From Candidatus Microthrix parvicella Bio17-1 (lineage in GTDB: Bacteria; Actinomycetota; Acidimicrobiia; Acidimicrobiales; Microtrichaceae), in contig NZ_AMPG01000001.1 of the NCBI RefSeq assembly GCF_000299415.1, forward strand, positions 992,001 through 1,056,000: a stretch of DNA of 64,000 bases. Reading direction: 5' to 3'. This document shows, one piece after another, positions 43,934-51,892 of the stretch (position 1 is its first letter; each line of letters starts with the position of its first letter). Both the position numbers and the translations under genes were made by a program. The notes under the pieces were generated by a model. The model was not told the origin of the DNA. It saw nothing but the letters and a program-made list of their open reading frames with translations, and did no database searches.

Positions 43934-46038
43934 TGAGTACCACGTCGAGTACACCCGTTACGGATCCTTCCAGGACAGCTCCACCATCCTCAGTCGCACA
44001 GATCGGCCGCCTCCTCATTGCCAACCGCGGCGAGATCGCCGTGCGCATCGCCCACACCGCCACCGCCATGGGCATCGACACTGTTGGTGTGTATTCCGAT
44101 CCCGACGCAGACGCGATGCATTGCGACGCCGTTGATGTGGCCGTCGCCCTGGGTGGAGCCAGCCCCGCCGAGTCGTACCTGCGCGGCGACGCCATCATTC
44201 AGGGGGCGCTCGACACCGGCTGCGATGCCGTCCACCCCGGCTATGGATTTCTGGCCGAGAACGCCGACTTTGCCCGCCAGGTCGAGGCCGCCGGGCTGAC
44301 CTGGGTGGGCCCCACGCCCGAACAGATCACTCTGCTGGGCGACAAGGTGGCCGCCAAGCGGGCCGCCGTCGAAGCCGGCGTTCCCACTACCGCCATCATC
44401 GAAGCGTCACCTGGCAAGGTACCGGGCGATGTCGCCATGCCGGTGCTGGTGAAGGCCGCTGCCGGCGGCGGCGGGCGCGGCATGCGCGTCGTGCGCAACG
44501 AATCCGAATTGGCCGATGCAATCGAGGCCGCCTCCCGGGAGGCCAAGTCGGCCTTTGGCGACGGCACGGTGTTCATCGAACCGTACATCGAGCACGGCCG
44601 CCACATCGAGGTGCAGATCCTGGGTGACGCCCACGGCAACGTGGTGCACCTGGGCGAGCGGGAGTGCTCCATCCAGCGTCGCAACCAGAAGGTGATCGAG
44701 GAGTCACCGTCCGCCGGCATCGACGGTGCCACCCGCGCTGCCGTGTGTGAGGGGGCGCTCGCCCTGGCCCGGCACGTGGGCTACCGGGGTGCGGGCACGG
44801 TTGAGTTCCTCGTCGGTGACGCTGCACACGAGACCGATGATCCAACGATCACGTTTCTGGAGGTCAATACCCGGCTCCAGGTGGAGCACCCGGTGACCGA
44901 GGCGGTCACCGGGCTGGACCTGGTGGAGTGGCAGTTGCGTGTGGCCACCGGCGAGCCGCTCAGCATCACCCAGGATGACGTCAGGTGTGACGGCCACGCC
45001 ATCGAGGTGCGCGTGGTCGCCGAGGATCCCGCCGCCGGATGGTTGCCATCCACCGGCCTGGTCGACGGCTTTTCCATCGACGGCCCCTCAATCGAGGTCC
45101 GCTCGTCGACGCCCATGGTGCGCACCGACACCGGCATTCGAGCAGGCACCGAGGTGTCCGCCGACTACGACTCGCTGTTGGCCAAGGTGATCGCCCATGC
45201 ACCCACCCGCAGCGAAGCGGCCCGGCAACTCGCCCGAGCCCTCCGCCGTTCGAACATAACCGGGGTACGCACGAACGTCGACACGCTGGTGGCCGTCCTG
45301 GGCGAACCCGACTTTCTGGCTGCCAGAACCCCCACCTCCTACCTCGACGGTCACCCCGAGGTCACCGAGGCACCCGGACCGTCGGGCGACGATCGCCTCG
45401 CCCTCCTCATCGCAGCCACGTTCGCCCTGGAGCAGCGCGACCGGGCGGCCAACCTCGCTACCGGATTTGCCCCGTCCGGGTTTCGCAACCTGCTCACTCA
45501 GGGCCAACGGGTGGCGCTGTTCGACGGGGACGCTCCCTGTGACCTGGAGTATGTGCTGACCGGCGACCGGGCCGACCTGCTGGTCGGACCTCTGCCCGAA
45601 CCCGACGAGGACGGCGCGCTGCCGGCCGACGAACGGCGCCGGGTGAGCGTGCGACTGATCCGACGAGAGCCAAGCCGAACGGTGCTGGAGGTGGACGGCC
45701 GGCGACAGGTGATCCACGTGAGGCTTGACGGCGACATCATTAATGCCTCCGGGCCATTTGGTTCAGCCACGTTCACCGTGCCGGCCCGTTTCGTCGATCA
45801 CGACATCGAGGCGATCGGCGCCGGGCCTGTCTCGCCCCTGCCGGGCACGGTGCTGGCCGTGCACGTCGAGGCCGGACAGCAGGTGAGCGACGGCGAACTG
45901 CTGATGGTGGTCGAAGCGATGAAGATGGAGCACCGCATCACCGCCTTTGGCGACGCCACCGTGGCAGAGGTGCACTTCGTCGCCGGCGACCGGGTGGACA
46001 CCGGCGACCTGCTGGTGACCCTCGACGGCACCGACTGA
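43933..46038 (+). CDS. Acyl-CoA carboxylase alpha subunit (biotin carboxylase-BCCP fusion)
   Basis: This 701-residue fusion has a biotin carboxylase domain in the first ~470 residues: LIANRGEIAVRI, the ATP-grasp Gly loop KAAAGGGGRGM and EVNTRLQVEHPVTE. A middle linker domain follows, then a C-terminal biotinyl domain with EAMKMEH, where Lys664 is the biotin attachment site 37 residues from the end. It makes carboxybiotin for the beta subunit encoded just upstream. The 1-base overlap with that gene suggests a fixed ratio. The first ~25 residues are Ser/Thr/Pro-rich and could be removed. Confidence 0.92.
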   Translation: MSTTSSTPVTDPSRTAPPSSVAQIGRLLIANRGEIAVRIAHTATAMGIDTVGVYSDPDADAMHCDAVDVAVALGGASPAESYLRGDAIIQGALDTGCDAVHPGYGFLAENADFARQVEAAGLTWVGPTPEQITLLGDKVAAKRAAVEAGVPTTAIIEASPGKVPGDVAMPVLVKAAAGGGGRGMRVVRNESELADAIEAASREAKSAFGDGTVFIEPYIEHGRHIEVQILGDAHGNVVHLGERECSIQRRNQKVIEESPSAGIDGATRAAVCEGALALARHVGYRGAGTVEFLVGDAAHETDDPTITFLEVNTRLQVEHPVTEAVTGLDLVEWQLRVATGEPLSITQDDVRCDGHAIEVRVVAEDPAAGWLPSTGLVDGFSIDGPSIEVRSSTPMVRTDTGIRAGTEVSADYDSLLAKVIAHAPTRSEAARQLARALRRSNITGVRTNVDTLVAVLGEPDFLAARTPTSYLDGHPEVTEAPGPSGDDRLALLIAATFALEQRDRAANLATGFAPSGFRNLLTQGQRVALFDGDAPCDLEYVLTGDRADLLVGPLPEPDEDGALPADERRRVSVRLIRREPSRTVLEVDGRRQVIHVRLDGDIINASGPFGSATFTVPARFVDHDIEAIGAGPVSPLPGTVLAVHVEAGQQVSDGELLMVVEAMKMEHRITAFGDATVAEVHFVAGDRVDTGDLLVTLDGTD

Positions 46039-46071
46039 CACAAGTTCTGATCGTTCACTGGTTCGCCTAGA

Positions 46072-47703
46072 TTGTGGGTGGCCGACGTCCACAACTCCAT
46101 CGCAGATTGCCCACACTTGCACCACGCGACCCGAAACAAGGCCCGGCCCTCCCGAGCGCTGCTCGCGGTGGCAATCGGCGCCGCCGTGACGATCATTTCT
46201 GCGGCCTGTGGTGGTGGAGCGGAGGACCGCACCACACCGGCCACGACGACAGTGCCGGACATCCCAACCGATGCCCGCCTTCAATCACTCCAGGTGGACG
46301 GCGGAAGCCTTCAACCTGCGTTCAACGCTCAGGCGACCGACTACGCCATGGCGTGCAAGGATGGCCCCAACAAGTTCCACCTCAACGCCACGGCCACCCC
46401 GGGTGCGACGGTCAGCGTGGTTGGTGCCAAGTCGGGCGACGTGCAGGTGACACCCGACGAGCTGATTGAGATCATCGTTCAGAAGGGCGAAGGGCGGCAT
46501 CGGTATTGGATCCGGTGCCTGCCGCCGGACTTTCCCAAACTTGTGGTCGATCGTCCTGGCAACCCGTCTCCGGGCTACTACCTGTTCAGCCCGTCGATTC
46601 ATTTCGATTCGGAGCCCCCTGTTGGCTACGCCGTCATCCTCGACACCTTCGGTGCCCCAATCTGGTACCGCCGCACGGAAACACCCACGATCGATGTCGA
46701 CATCGAGCCCAATGGGAACCTGTCGTGGGCGCCGGCCCTCGGATTTTCCTACGGCACCGATCCTGATGGTGCGTTCTCCGAATACTCACTCACCGGCACC
46801 AAGGTGAGGGATTGGGCAACGGTTGGAACACCGACCGATCACCATGAGTTGCTGATCCTCGACAACGGGAACGCGCTCATCGGCAGCTACCGGGAACGGG
46901 CGGGGGTCGACGTGTCGAAGTTGGGTGACGGGTTCGCACAGGATGCGACCGTGGCCGACGCTGTCATCCAAGAGGTGACCGCGGCCGGCAAGGTGGTGTG
47001 GGAGTGGGATTCCAAGGACCACATCGGTCTCGCCGAAACCACGGCTCAAACCCACGGCACCGACATTGTCGACGAGTTCGATGACGGACGGTCGGTCGTC
47101 GATCTGGTGCATCTGAACTCTCTCGAAATCGTGCCTGACACCGGAGATGTCATCGTCAGCACCAGGCACCTCGACGCAGTCTTCGCGATCCGGCGCGATC
47201 CGGGTGCCGACGACGACGGCGACGTCTTGTGGAAGCTTGGAGGGGCGCCACCAACCAACCCAGCCACCGCCGACATCAAGTTGAGCGACGATCCGCTGAA
47301 CGGATTTATCCTGCAACACGATGCCCGGCTCACCCCCGAGGGCCAACTCACCGTGTTCGACAATCGTTCCGACGTCGTCGGTGGCCCTGCCCGAGCACTG
47401 AAATTCGATCTCGATCTCAACTCGTCGTCAGCCAAGCTGGTGTCGTCAATCAACAGTCCGGACGCCACGGCATCTCCGGCAATGGGCAGCTACCGGGTGC
47501 AGCCCGACGGCGCCGGTGTTGTCGGCTGGGGCGCATCGAAGACCGCCGTCTCCGAATTCGATAAATCTGGAGAACTACTCCTCCGGGTCACCACGCCAAA
47601 CAGCGACTTCAGTTACCGGGCCATCAAAGTGGACAGCGCTGCCCTGAACCCCGCCGACTTGCGAGCCGCTGTCGGCGAATCCCAAAAGCCTCGTGGGCAG
47701 TAA
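46072..47703 (+). CDS. Arylsulfotransferase-like lipoprotein
   Basis: This protein of about 540 residues has a signal peptide ending in a lipobox SAAC|G (Cys46). A cadherin-like beta-sandwich domain follows (LQSLQVDGGSLQPAFNAQ...DYAM). The main domain is ASST-like: GYAVILDTFGAPIWYRR, a DHHELLIL segment, HLNSLEIVPDTGDVIVSTR with the conserved His, and VLWKLGG. It resembles arylsulfotransferases, but the sulfate donor and acceptor are unknown and many relatives are uncharacterised. The start is unclear: TTG 46072 or GTG 46078 are both possible. A TAGATT box at 46068 may be part of the promoter. Confidence 0.78.
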   Translation: MWVADVHNSIADCPHLHHATRNKARPSRALLAVAIGAAVTIISAACGGGAEDRTTPATTTVPDIPTDARLQSLQVDGGSLQPAFNAQATDYAMACKDGPNKFHLNATATPGATVSVVGAKSGDVQVTPDELIEIIVQKGEGRHRYWIRCLPPDFPKLVVDRPGNPSPGYYLFSPSIHFDSEPPVGYAVILDTFGAPIWYRRTETPTIDVDIEPNGNLSWAPALGFSYGTDPDGAFSEYSLTGTKVRDWATVGTPTDHHELLILDNGNALIGSYRERAGVDVSKLGDGFAQDATVADAVIQEVTAAGKVVWEWDSKDHIGLAETTAQTHGTDIVDEFDDGRSVVDLVHLNSLEIVPDTGDVIVSTRHLDAVFAIRRDPGADDDGDVLWKLGGAPPTNPATADIKLSDDPLNGFILQHDARLTPEGQLTVFDNRSDVVGGPARALKFDLDLNSSSAKLVSSINSPDATASPAMGSYRVQPDGAGVVGWGASKTAVSEFDKSGELLLRVTTPNSDFSYRAIKVDSAALNPADLRAAVGESQKPRGQ

Positions 47704-47718
47704 CGGCGTGACGGCCAG

Positions 47719-48414
47719 ATGAACGGGTATCTCGACCTCAAGCCTGTCGAGCAGCACCTGGCGCCGTTCACCGCGCAATGGAGGGCACTGCGCGAGGAGG
47801 TCACGACCCTGAACAGCGGTTGGGTCGACCACCCGGATCGACACCTGACCGTCGGGGGCTGGAGCATCGTTCCCGTGCGATACTTCGGCGCGGACGACCG
47901 GCCGGCGTCGCTGTCGGCGCCGGTCTTGGCAGAACTCGTGCAGGCCTGCCCTGCGGTGATCACCGCTGCCTACATGCGTCTCGCCCCCGGGGTGACCCTG
48001 GCCGAGCACCAAGGCAACCCCATCGGTGTGGGACGGTTTCATCTTGGGTTGGTCACGCCTGCTGAAGCGTGGATCGAGGTGGGTGGCGACCGTCGCACGT
48101 GGCAGCCCGGCGAGTGGCTGGGGTTCGACGACACCACCACCCACGCCGCCGGAAACGACGCATTGACCGACCGGCTGGTTCTCTCGCTCGACCTGGAACA
48201 TCCAGACGTCGAGGTGAGCCGTTGGGCCCGCCCCGTGCGCTTTGCGTCGCGCACCTACTACACGTCGGTGCGAAGATTCCCGCAACTCGAATTTCTGCTG
48301 GGCAGGCTTTCGCCACTCAGCACGTTCCTAAAGTTTGTGCATCGGAAGAGTCAGGTGGCAGGTCGGTTCTGCGCCGATACCCTCAAGTCGCCACGCGGCC
48401 GCAGTACCCGGTAG
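47719..48414 (+). CDS. Aspartyl/asparaginyl beta-hydroxylase-like dioxygenase
   Basis: This 231-residue protein of the AspH/LpxO-like 2-oxoglutarate/Fe(II) dioxygenase family has LAEHQGNPIGVGRFHLGLV. A PGEWLGFDDTTTHAAGN motif with the second metal His follows, then a DRLVLSLDL strand with the Arg that binds 2-oxoglutarate. Bacterial members hydroxylate fatty acyl chains of lipids or amino-acid side chains. Its C-terminus overlaps the convergent fatty acid hydroxylase gene by 64 bases. Being next to two lipid hydroxylases makes a lipid target plausible. Confidence 0.78.
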   Translation: MNGYLDLKPVEQHLAPFTAQWRALREEVTTLNSGWVDHPDRHLTVGGWSIVPVRYFGADDRPASLSAPVLAELVQACPAVITAAYMRLAPGVTLAEHQGNPIGVGRFHLGLVTPAEAWIEVGGDRRTWQPGEWLGFDDTTTHAAGNDALTDRLVLSLDLEHPDVEVSRWARPVRFASRTYYTSVRRFPQLEFLLGRLSPLSTFLKFVHRKSQVAGRFCADTLKSPRGRSTR

Positions 48415-49208
48415 AAGTTCTCGACCGGTCCGAGAAACCCGGGCCAGCGCCGATCCGGCAGGTTCGCAACGCCGTAGTGATGGATGCCGGACGCCTCTGG
48501 TCGAAACGTGCCGAAGAGACGGTCCCACACGATCAGGATGCTCCCCAGGTTATGACCCCGGCGGTCATCGGCCAGATGATGAACCCGATGATGCGATGGG
48601 GTGTTGAACACCAACTCGAACCATCGAGGCAGGCGGTCAATGACCTCGGTGTGAAGAACGCCCATGTACAAACCATGGATCAAGAAGGCAATCGCAATCA
48701 TCTCGGGCCCGACCCCGAACAGTGCCGCCAGCGGAAAGACCGCCAGTCCGACGACCGGAAAGACCTCCACCCGAAGGGCAACCCCATAATCAAAGTAGGG
48801 GGTTTCGTGATGGGTGATATGCGATGCCCACCCAAGTGTCGTCCGATGGGAGAGCCTGTGGAAGATGTACAGCAGCGCGTCGGCTACCAGCACGGCGTAG
48901 GCCACCCCGGCCGCGCCTGACGGCGCCGTGACCAGTGAGAGCGGGGCGAGCATCGCGCCAATCGCCAGGGTTGGAACGGCCAGCGCCAACCCAACCACCT
49001 TGGCGGCCACGCCGATACCTGCCGACCCGATCACATTCTGCGCCGAGTAGCCGGTGGCGGACACGCGCCGCCCGACCACCGACCCCAGCGGCCTGCGACG
49101 GATGGTTCGAAGCGCGTATGCCTCACCCACCACCAGCACCACTGCCATTGGAACAATGGCCAGTTTCGCAAGAGCGACCGGGTCGATATCAGCCAACACG
49201 AACCGCAC
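48351..49208 (-). CDS. Fatty acid hydroxylase/sterol desaturase family protein, copy A
   Basis: This 285-residue di-iron membrane hydroxylase has the His motifs HRLSH (117-121) and HITHH (130-134), and HHRVHH near residue 207. These are the eight-His set of the family. About four membrane segments are visible. It hydroxylates or desaturates lipid chains. The start is a GTG at 49208 that overlaps the upstream copy by 20 bases; another GTG 9 bases downstream is possible. Copy A and copy B are about as long as each other and share the YFDYGVALR/YFNYGVALR region, so they are a tandem duplication. Confidence 0.88.
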   Translation of the reverse strand: MRFVLADIDPVALAKLAIVPMAVVLVVGEAYALRTIRRRPLGSVVGRRVSATGYSAQNVIGSAGIGVAAKVVGLALAVPTLAIGAMLAPLSLVTAPSGAAGVAYAVLVADALLYIFHRLSHRTTLGWASHITHHETPYFDYGVALRVEVFPVVGLAVFPLAALFGVGPEMIAIAFLIHGLYMGVLHTEVIDRLPRWFELVFNTPSHHRVHHLADDRRGHNLGSILIVWDRLFGTFRPEASGIHHYGVANLPDRRWPGFLGPVENFYRVLRPRGDLRVSAQNRPAT

Positions 49209-50031
49209 GCTTCGCTCGTCTCAACGCATCGGCGACCCCGTTGATCACTCCGGTGAGCCGTGGTGCCGGCCGTACCAATGGCGTCAGAAACCCAAGCGGC
49301 TGATGAAGGGGGACCGCACCGGTCACGCCGTAGGTGATCGGTGCTGACCGAAGCGTCGCAAAGGTACCGAAGAGTCGATCCCAAACGATGAAGATGCTGC
49401 CGAAGTTGGCGCCCCGCGTCAGCTCTGCGTCGTGATGGGAACGGTGATGGGTGGGCGTGTTGAACACCGCTTCGACGTATCTGGGCAGCGGGCCAACCAA
49501 CTCCGTGTGCAGCAGTCCCTGGTAGAGGCCGTTGGCGATGCTGGCTGCCGCCATGACCCCGAAGCTGAACCCGAAAAGTGCCTGCGTTGCAAAGATCGGA
49601 ACCGTCAGCACCGGAAACCATTCGAGGCGCAAGGCCACCCCATAGTTGAAGTAGGGCGATTCGTGATGGGCCCGGTGTGACACCCAGCCGATCGAGGTGC
49701 GGTGAGCCGCTCGGTGAAAGCAGTAAAAGAGCATGTCCCACACCAGGATGGCCGCCGCCAGTTGGGCCACGCCCGCCCACACTCCATGATCGGGCCAGTG
49801 CACCAGCGCAAAGGGCTGGAGAAGAGCGGCAACACCGAACATCGCCCACCGGAAGAGGCCACCGCTGATCTGGCCCACCGCCCCGATCCCGGTCGAGGTC
49901 AAAGCATCGGAAGAACTCCAGCCCGCCACATCACCGTGGGTGTTGCGGCGTCGGGCCGCCAACCAGCCCTCGCCTCCAACCAACCCAACGACGATGGGGA
50001 TGAGCAACAACTTGAGCCAGACGAGTTCCAT
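49189..50031 (-). CDS. Fatty acid hydroxylase/sterol desaturase family protein, copy B
   Basis: This 280-residue paralogue of copy A has HRAAH (106-110), HRAHH (119-123) and HHRSHH in THHRSHHD. The ATG at 50031 begins right before the first membrane segment; an upstream in-frame start would add 17 polar residues. Copies A and B overlap by 20 bases and are probably co-translated. Both keep all expected His residues, so both should be active, perhaps on different chain positions. Confidence 0.88.
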   Translation of the reverse strand: MELVWLKLLLIPIVVGLVGGEGWLAARRRNTHGDVAGWSSSDALTSTGIGAVGQISGGLFRWAMFGVAALLQPFALVHWPDHGVWAGVAQLAAAILVWDMLFYCFHRAAHRTSIGWVSHRAHHESPYFNYGVALRLEWFPVLTVPIFATQALFGFSFGVMAAASIANGLYQGLLHTELVGPLPRYVEAVFNTPTHHRSHHDAELTRGANFGSIFIVWDRLFGTFATLRSAPITYGVTGAVPLHQPLGFLTPLVRPAPRLTGVINGVADALRRAKRAVRVG

Positions 50032-50050
50032 ACGAGCGCTCCGACTGCTC

Positions 50051-51052
50051 CTACGGCTGCCCGATGGAGAGGTGAAGGGCATGACTCACCCTCAAGATGC
50101 GGGACGCCGGGTGGCGACCCAGCACCCGGTTCACAGGAAAGTTGCTCACGTGCACGTCGAATTCGGCGTGGGCAAACGTGGGACTGATCGCAGCAAACTC
50201 CACCATGGCGGCGTACGCTCCACGTCCGAGCGATGCTCCCAGCCCACTGCCAAAGATGGACAGCCCGTGCTGCTTCTCTGCGGCATGATCCTTGCTCCAT
50301 GAGATGAACCCCATGGGTTGTTCGTCGTGAACGGCCACCATCATGCCGTCGGCAGCGGATCCGCTGAACGCCCGCTCGCACCATTGCGCGTACCATTCGC
50401 CCGCCCGGTCGTCGTCAAACAACGGATCGGCATGAAACCGGCTGAGCACGTAGTGACGCCGCAGCACCTCGGTCATGGTCGCTCCTAGACGCGCGGGGAG
50501 CCGTTCGATCTCGGCACCATATGCCACCAGCACCTCAACCTTGCCCATATCCCGTCGGGGCAGGGCCGTCTGGGGATTTGTCGGGCTCAACAGGTGCGTC
50601 ACCATGGTGTCGGCCACCAAGAATCCGTGTGATTGGAACGCGGTCAACATCTCGAAATCGTCGGCGGCGGCGCGAACGCTGAGATGTCGTTCACCCGATG
50701 CGCCAACGAGGTCGCGCATGGCCGCTGCGAGTACGCCGAGCACCCCTGCGGAAGGCTCGCTGCGGTCGACAGCAAAGGCGCGCACCGAGGCGCAACCAAA
50801 ACCGAAGTGCTGCGACAACCGTTCGTCATGGGCCACCACCGCCACTCCGCGCAGGACTCCCCCATCAACAGCGCACAACACCGAGGCACCTTCGGTGTCC
50901 AGCGCCGACCGAAACCGGTCGCCTGCGTCGGCCGACCGATCCAGCCCCAAGTGGAGATAGTTGCGGAGCGGATCAAACGGATTGGACGATGCAAGGCCAA
51001 CAGCGGCTTCTCGATCCGATGAGCCCAGACCGCGCTGCACGCTCACGGCCAT
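50051..51052 (-). CDS. GNAT-like acetyltransferase
   Basis: This 333-residue protein has the layout of a double GNAT-type acyltransferase. The C-terminal half carries HYVLSRFHADPLFDDDRAGEWYAQW, DGMMVAVHDEQPMGFISW and the SGLGASLGRGAYAAMV helix, all recalling WecD-type N-acetyltransferases for amino sugars. The N-terminal half (FDPLRNYLHLGLD, VAVVAHDERL) is the degenerate unit. The ATG at 51052 has AAGGGGATTG at good spacing. Upstream of the two hydroxylases on the same strand and only 19 bases away, it may share their operon. Confidence 0.68.
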   Translation of the reverse strand: MAVSVQRGLGSSDREAAVGLASSNPFDPLRNYLHLGLDRSADAGDRFRSALDTEGASVLCAVDGGVLRGVAVVAHDERLSQHFGFGCASVRAFAVDRSEPSAGVLGVLAAAMRDLVGASGERHLSVRAAADDFEMLTAFQSHGFLVADTMVTHLLSPTNPQTALPRRDMGKVEVLVAYGAEIERLPARLGATMTEVLRRHYVLSRFHADPLFDDDRAGEWYAQWCERAFSGSAADGMMVAVHDEQPMGFISWSKDHAAEKQHGLSIFGSGLGASLGRGAYAAMVEFAAISPTFAHAEFDVHVSNFPVNRVLGRHPASRILRVSHALHLSIGQP

Positions 51053-51194
51053 ACAATCCCCTTCGGCTCGGAGCGGCGTAAGGCCAGGCCCGGCCAGACC
51101 ACTTCAGGCGTTCCACCGTCCCACTGCGTTGCGCTCCGACTCTACTCCGCAGACTTCAAGATCACCCAGCGATCCGTTCGGCTAGCCTCACTCA

Positions 51195-51872
51195 GTGCGC
51201 TTTGGGGTAGTGGTACCGGCTTTCAACAGCGAAGCCTGGATCGAGGACACGTTGACCGCACTGTCCGACTCGATTCAACAGGCGGCCGAGTGCGGGTCGC
51301 CGCTTCATGACGCCCTCGATGGTCGGATCTTTGTCGTCGATGACGGCAGCGTTGATCGCACACCGATCTGTGCGCGCCGTGCAGCCACGGCCTGCGCCAT
51401 CCCCATCGACGTTGAAGTTCTCCCCTCCAATGCCGGCCAACTGGCGGCGACCCGTCACGGGGTTGCAACCGCAAGACGTTGGGGAGCCGACTGGATCGCA
51501 ACGCTCGACGACGACGCATTGGTCAGTAAGGAGTTCTTCACGGCCATCCTGAAGGCCCGGCGCCCCCAGTGGGCCGGCTACATCGTTTGGACCTCCTCGT
51601 CTCGCTGGAAGCGGTGGACGTCATCAGCCATTCGAGGCCTGACGCGCCCGCTCGCACCGGTTGCCGACGCTTCGGCCGCCAGGCTCTTTCCCGTGGGTCT
51701 CTTCGACGAGAGCGACCCGTCGATCGACGTGGCGCTGCTTCGAGCAGCAACGACCTCCGGGCGCCTCCCCATGACAATATCCAGGCACCCGGCAGCTTCC
51801 AGCAGGTACAGCCTGCGAACATCGGCAGCGCATCTCGGGGTCGTCGTTCGCTCTGCGTTGGCAGCGACCTAA
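51195..51872 (+). CDS. Family 2 glycosyltransferase
   Basis: This 225-residue GT-A fold enzyme has VVVPAFNSEAWI at the N-terminus, FVVDDGSVDRT, and a DxD-like TLDDDALVS metal site. It is shorter than typical GT2 proteins and lacks an obvious membrane tail. The GTG at 51195 lies 7 bases after a TAGCCT box and has no Shine-Dalgarno, so it may be leaderless. It is the first of a three-gene plus-strand run with a membrane protein and a lipoprotein and may add sugar to a lipid or polymer at the inner face. Confidence 0.8.
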   Translation: MRFGVVVPAFNSEAWIEDTLTALSDSIQQAAECGSPLHDALDGRIFVVDDGSVDRTPICARRAATACAIPIDVEVLPSNAGQLAATRHGVATARRWGADWIATLDDDALVSKEFFTAILKARRPQWAGYIVWTSSSRWKRWTSSAIRGLTRPLAPVADASAARLFPVGLFDESDPSIDVALLRAATTSGRLPMTISRHPAASSRYSLRTSAAHLGVVVRSALAAT

Positions 51873-51892
51873 CACGTGATGTTCTCGGCATC

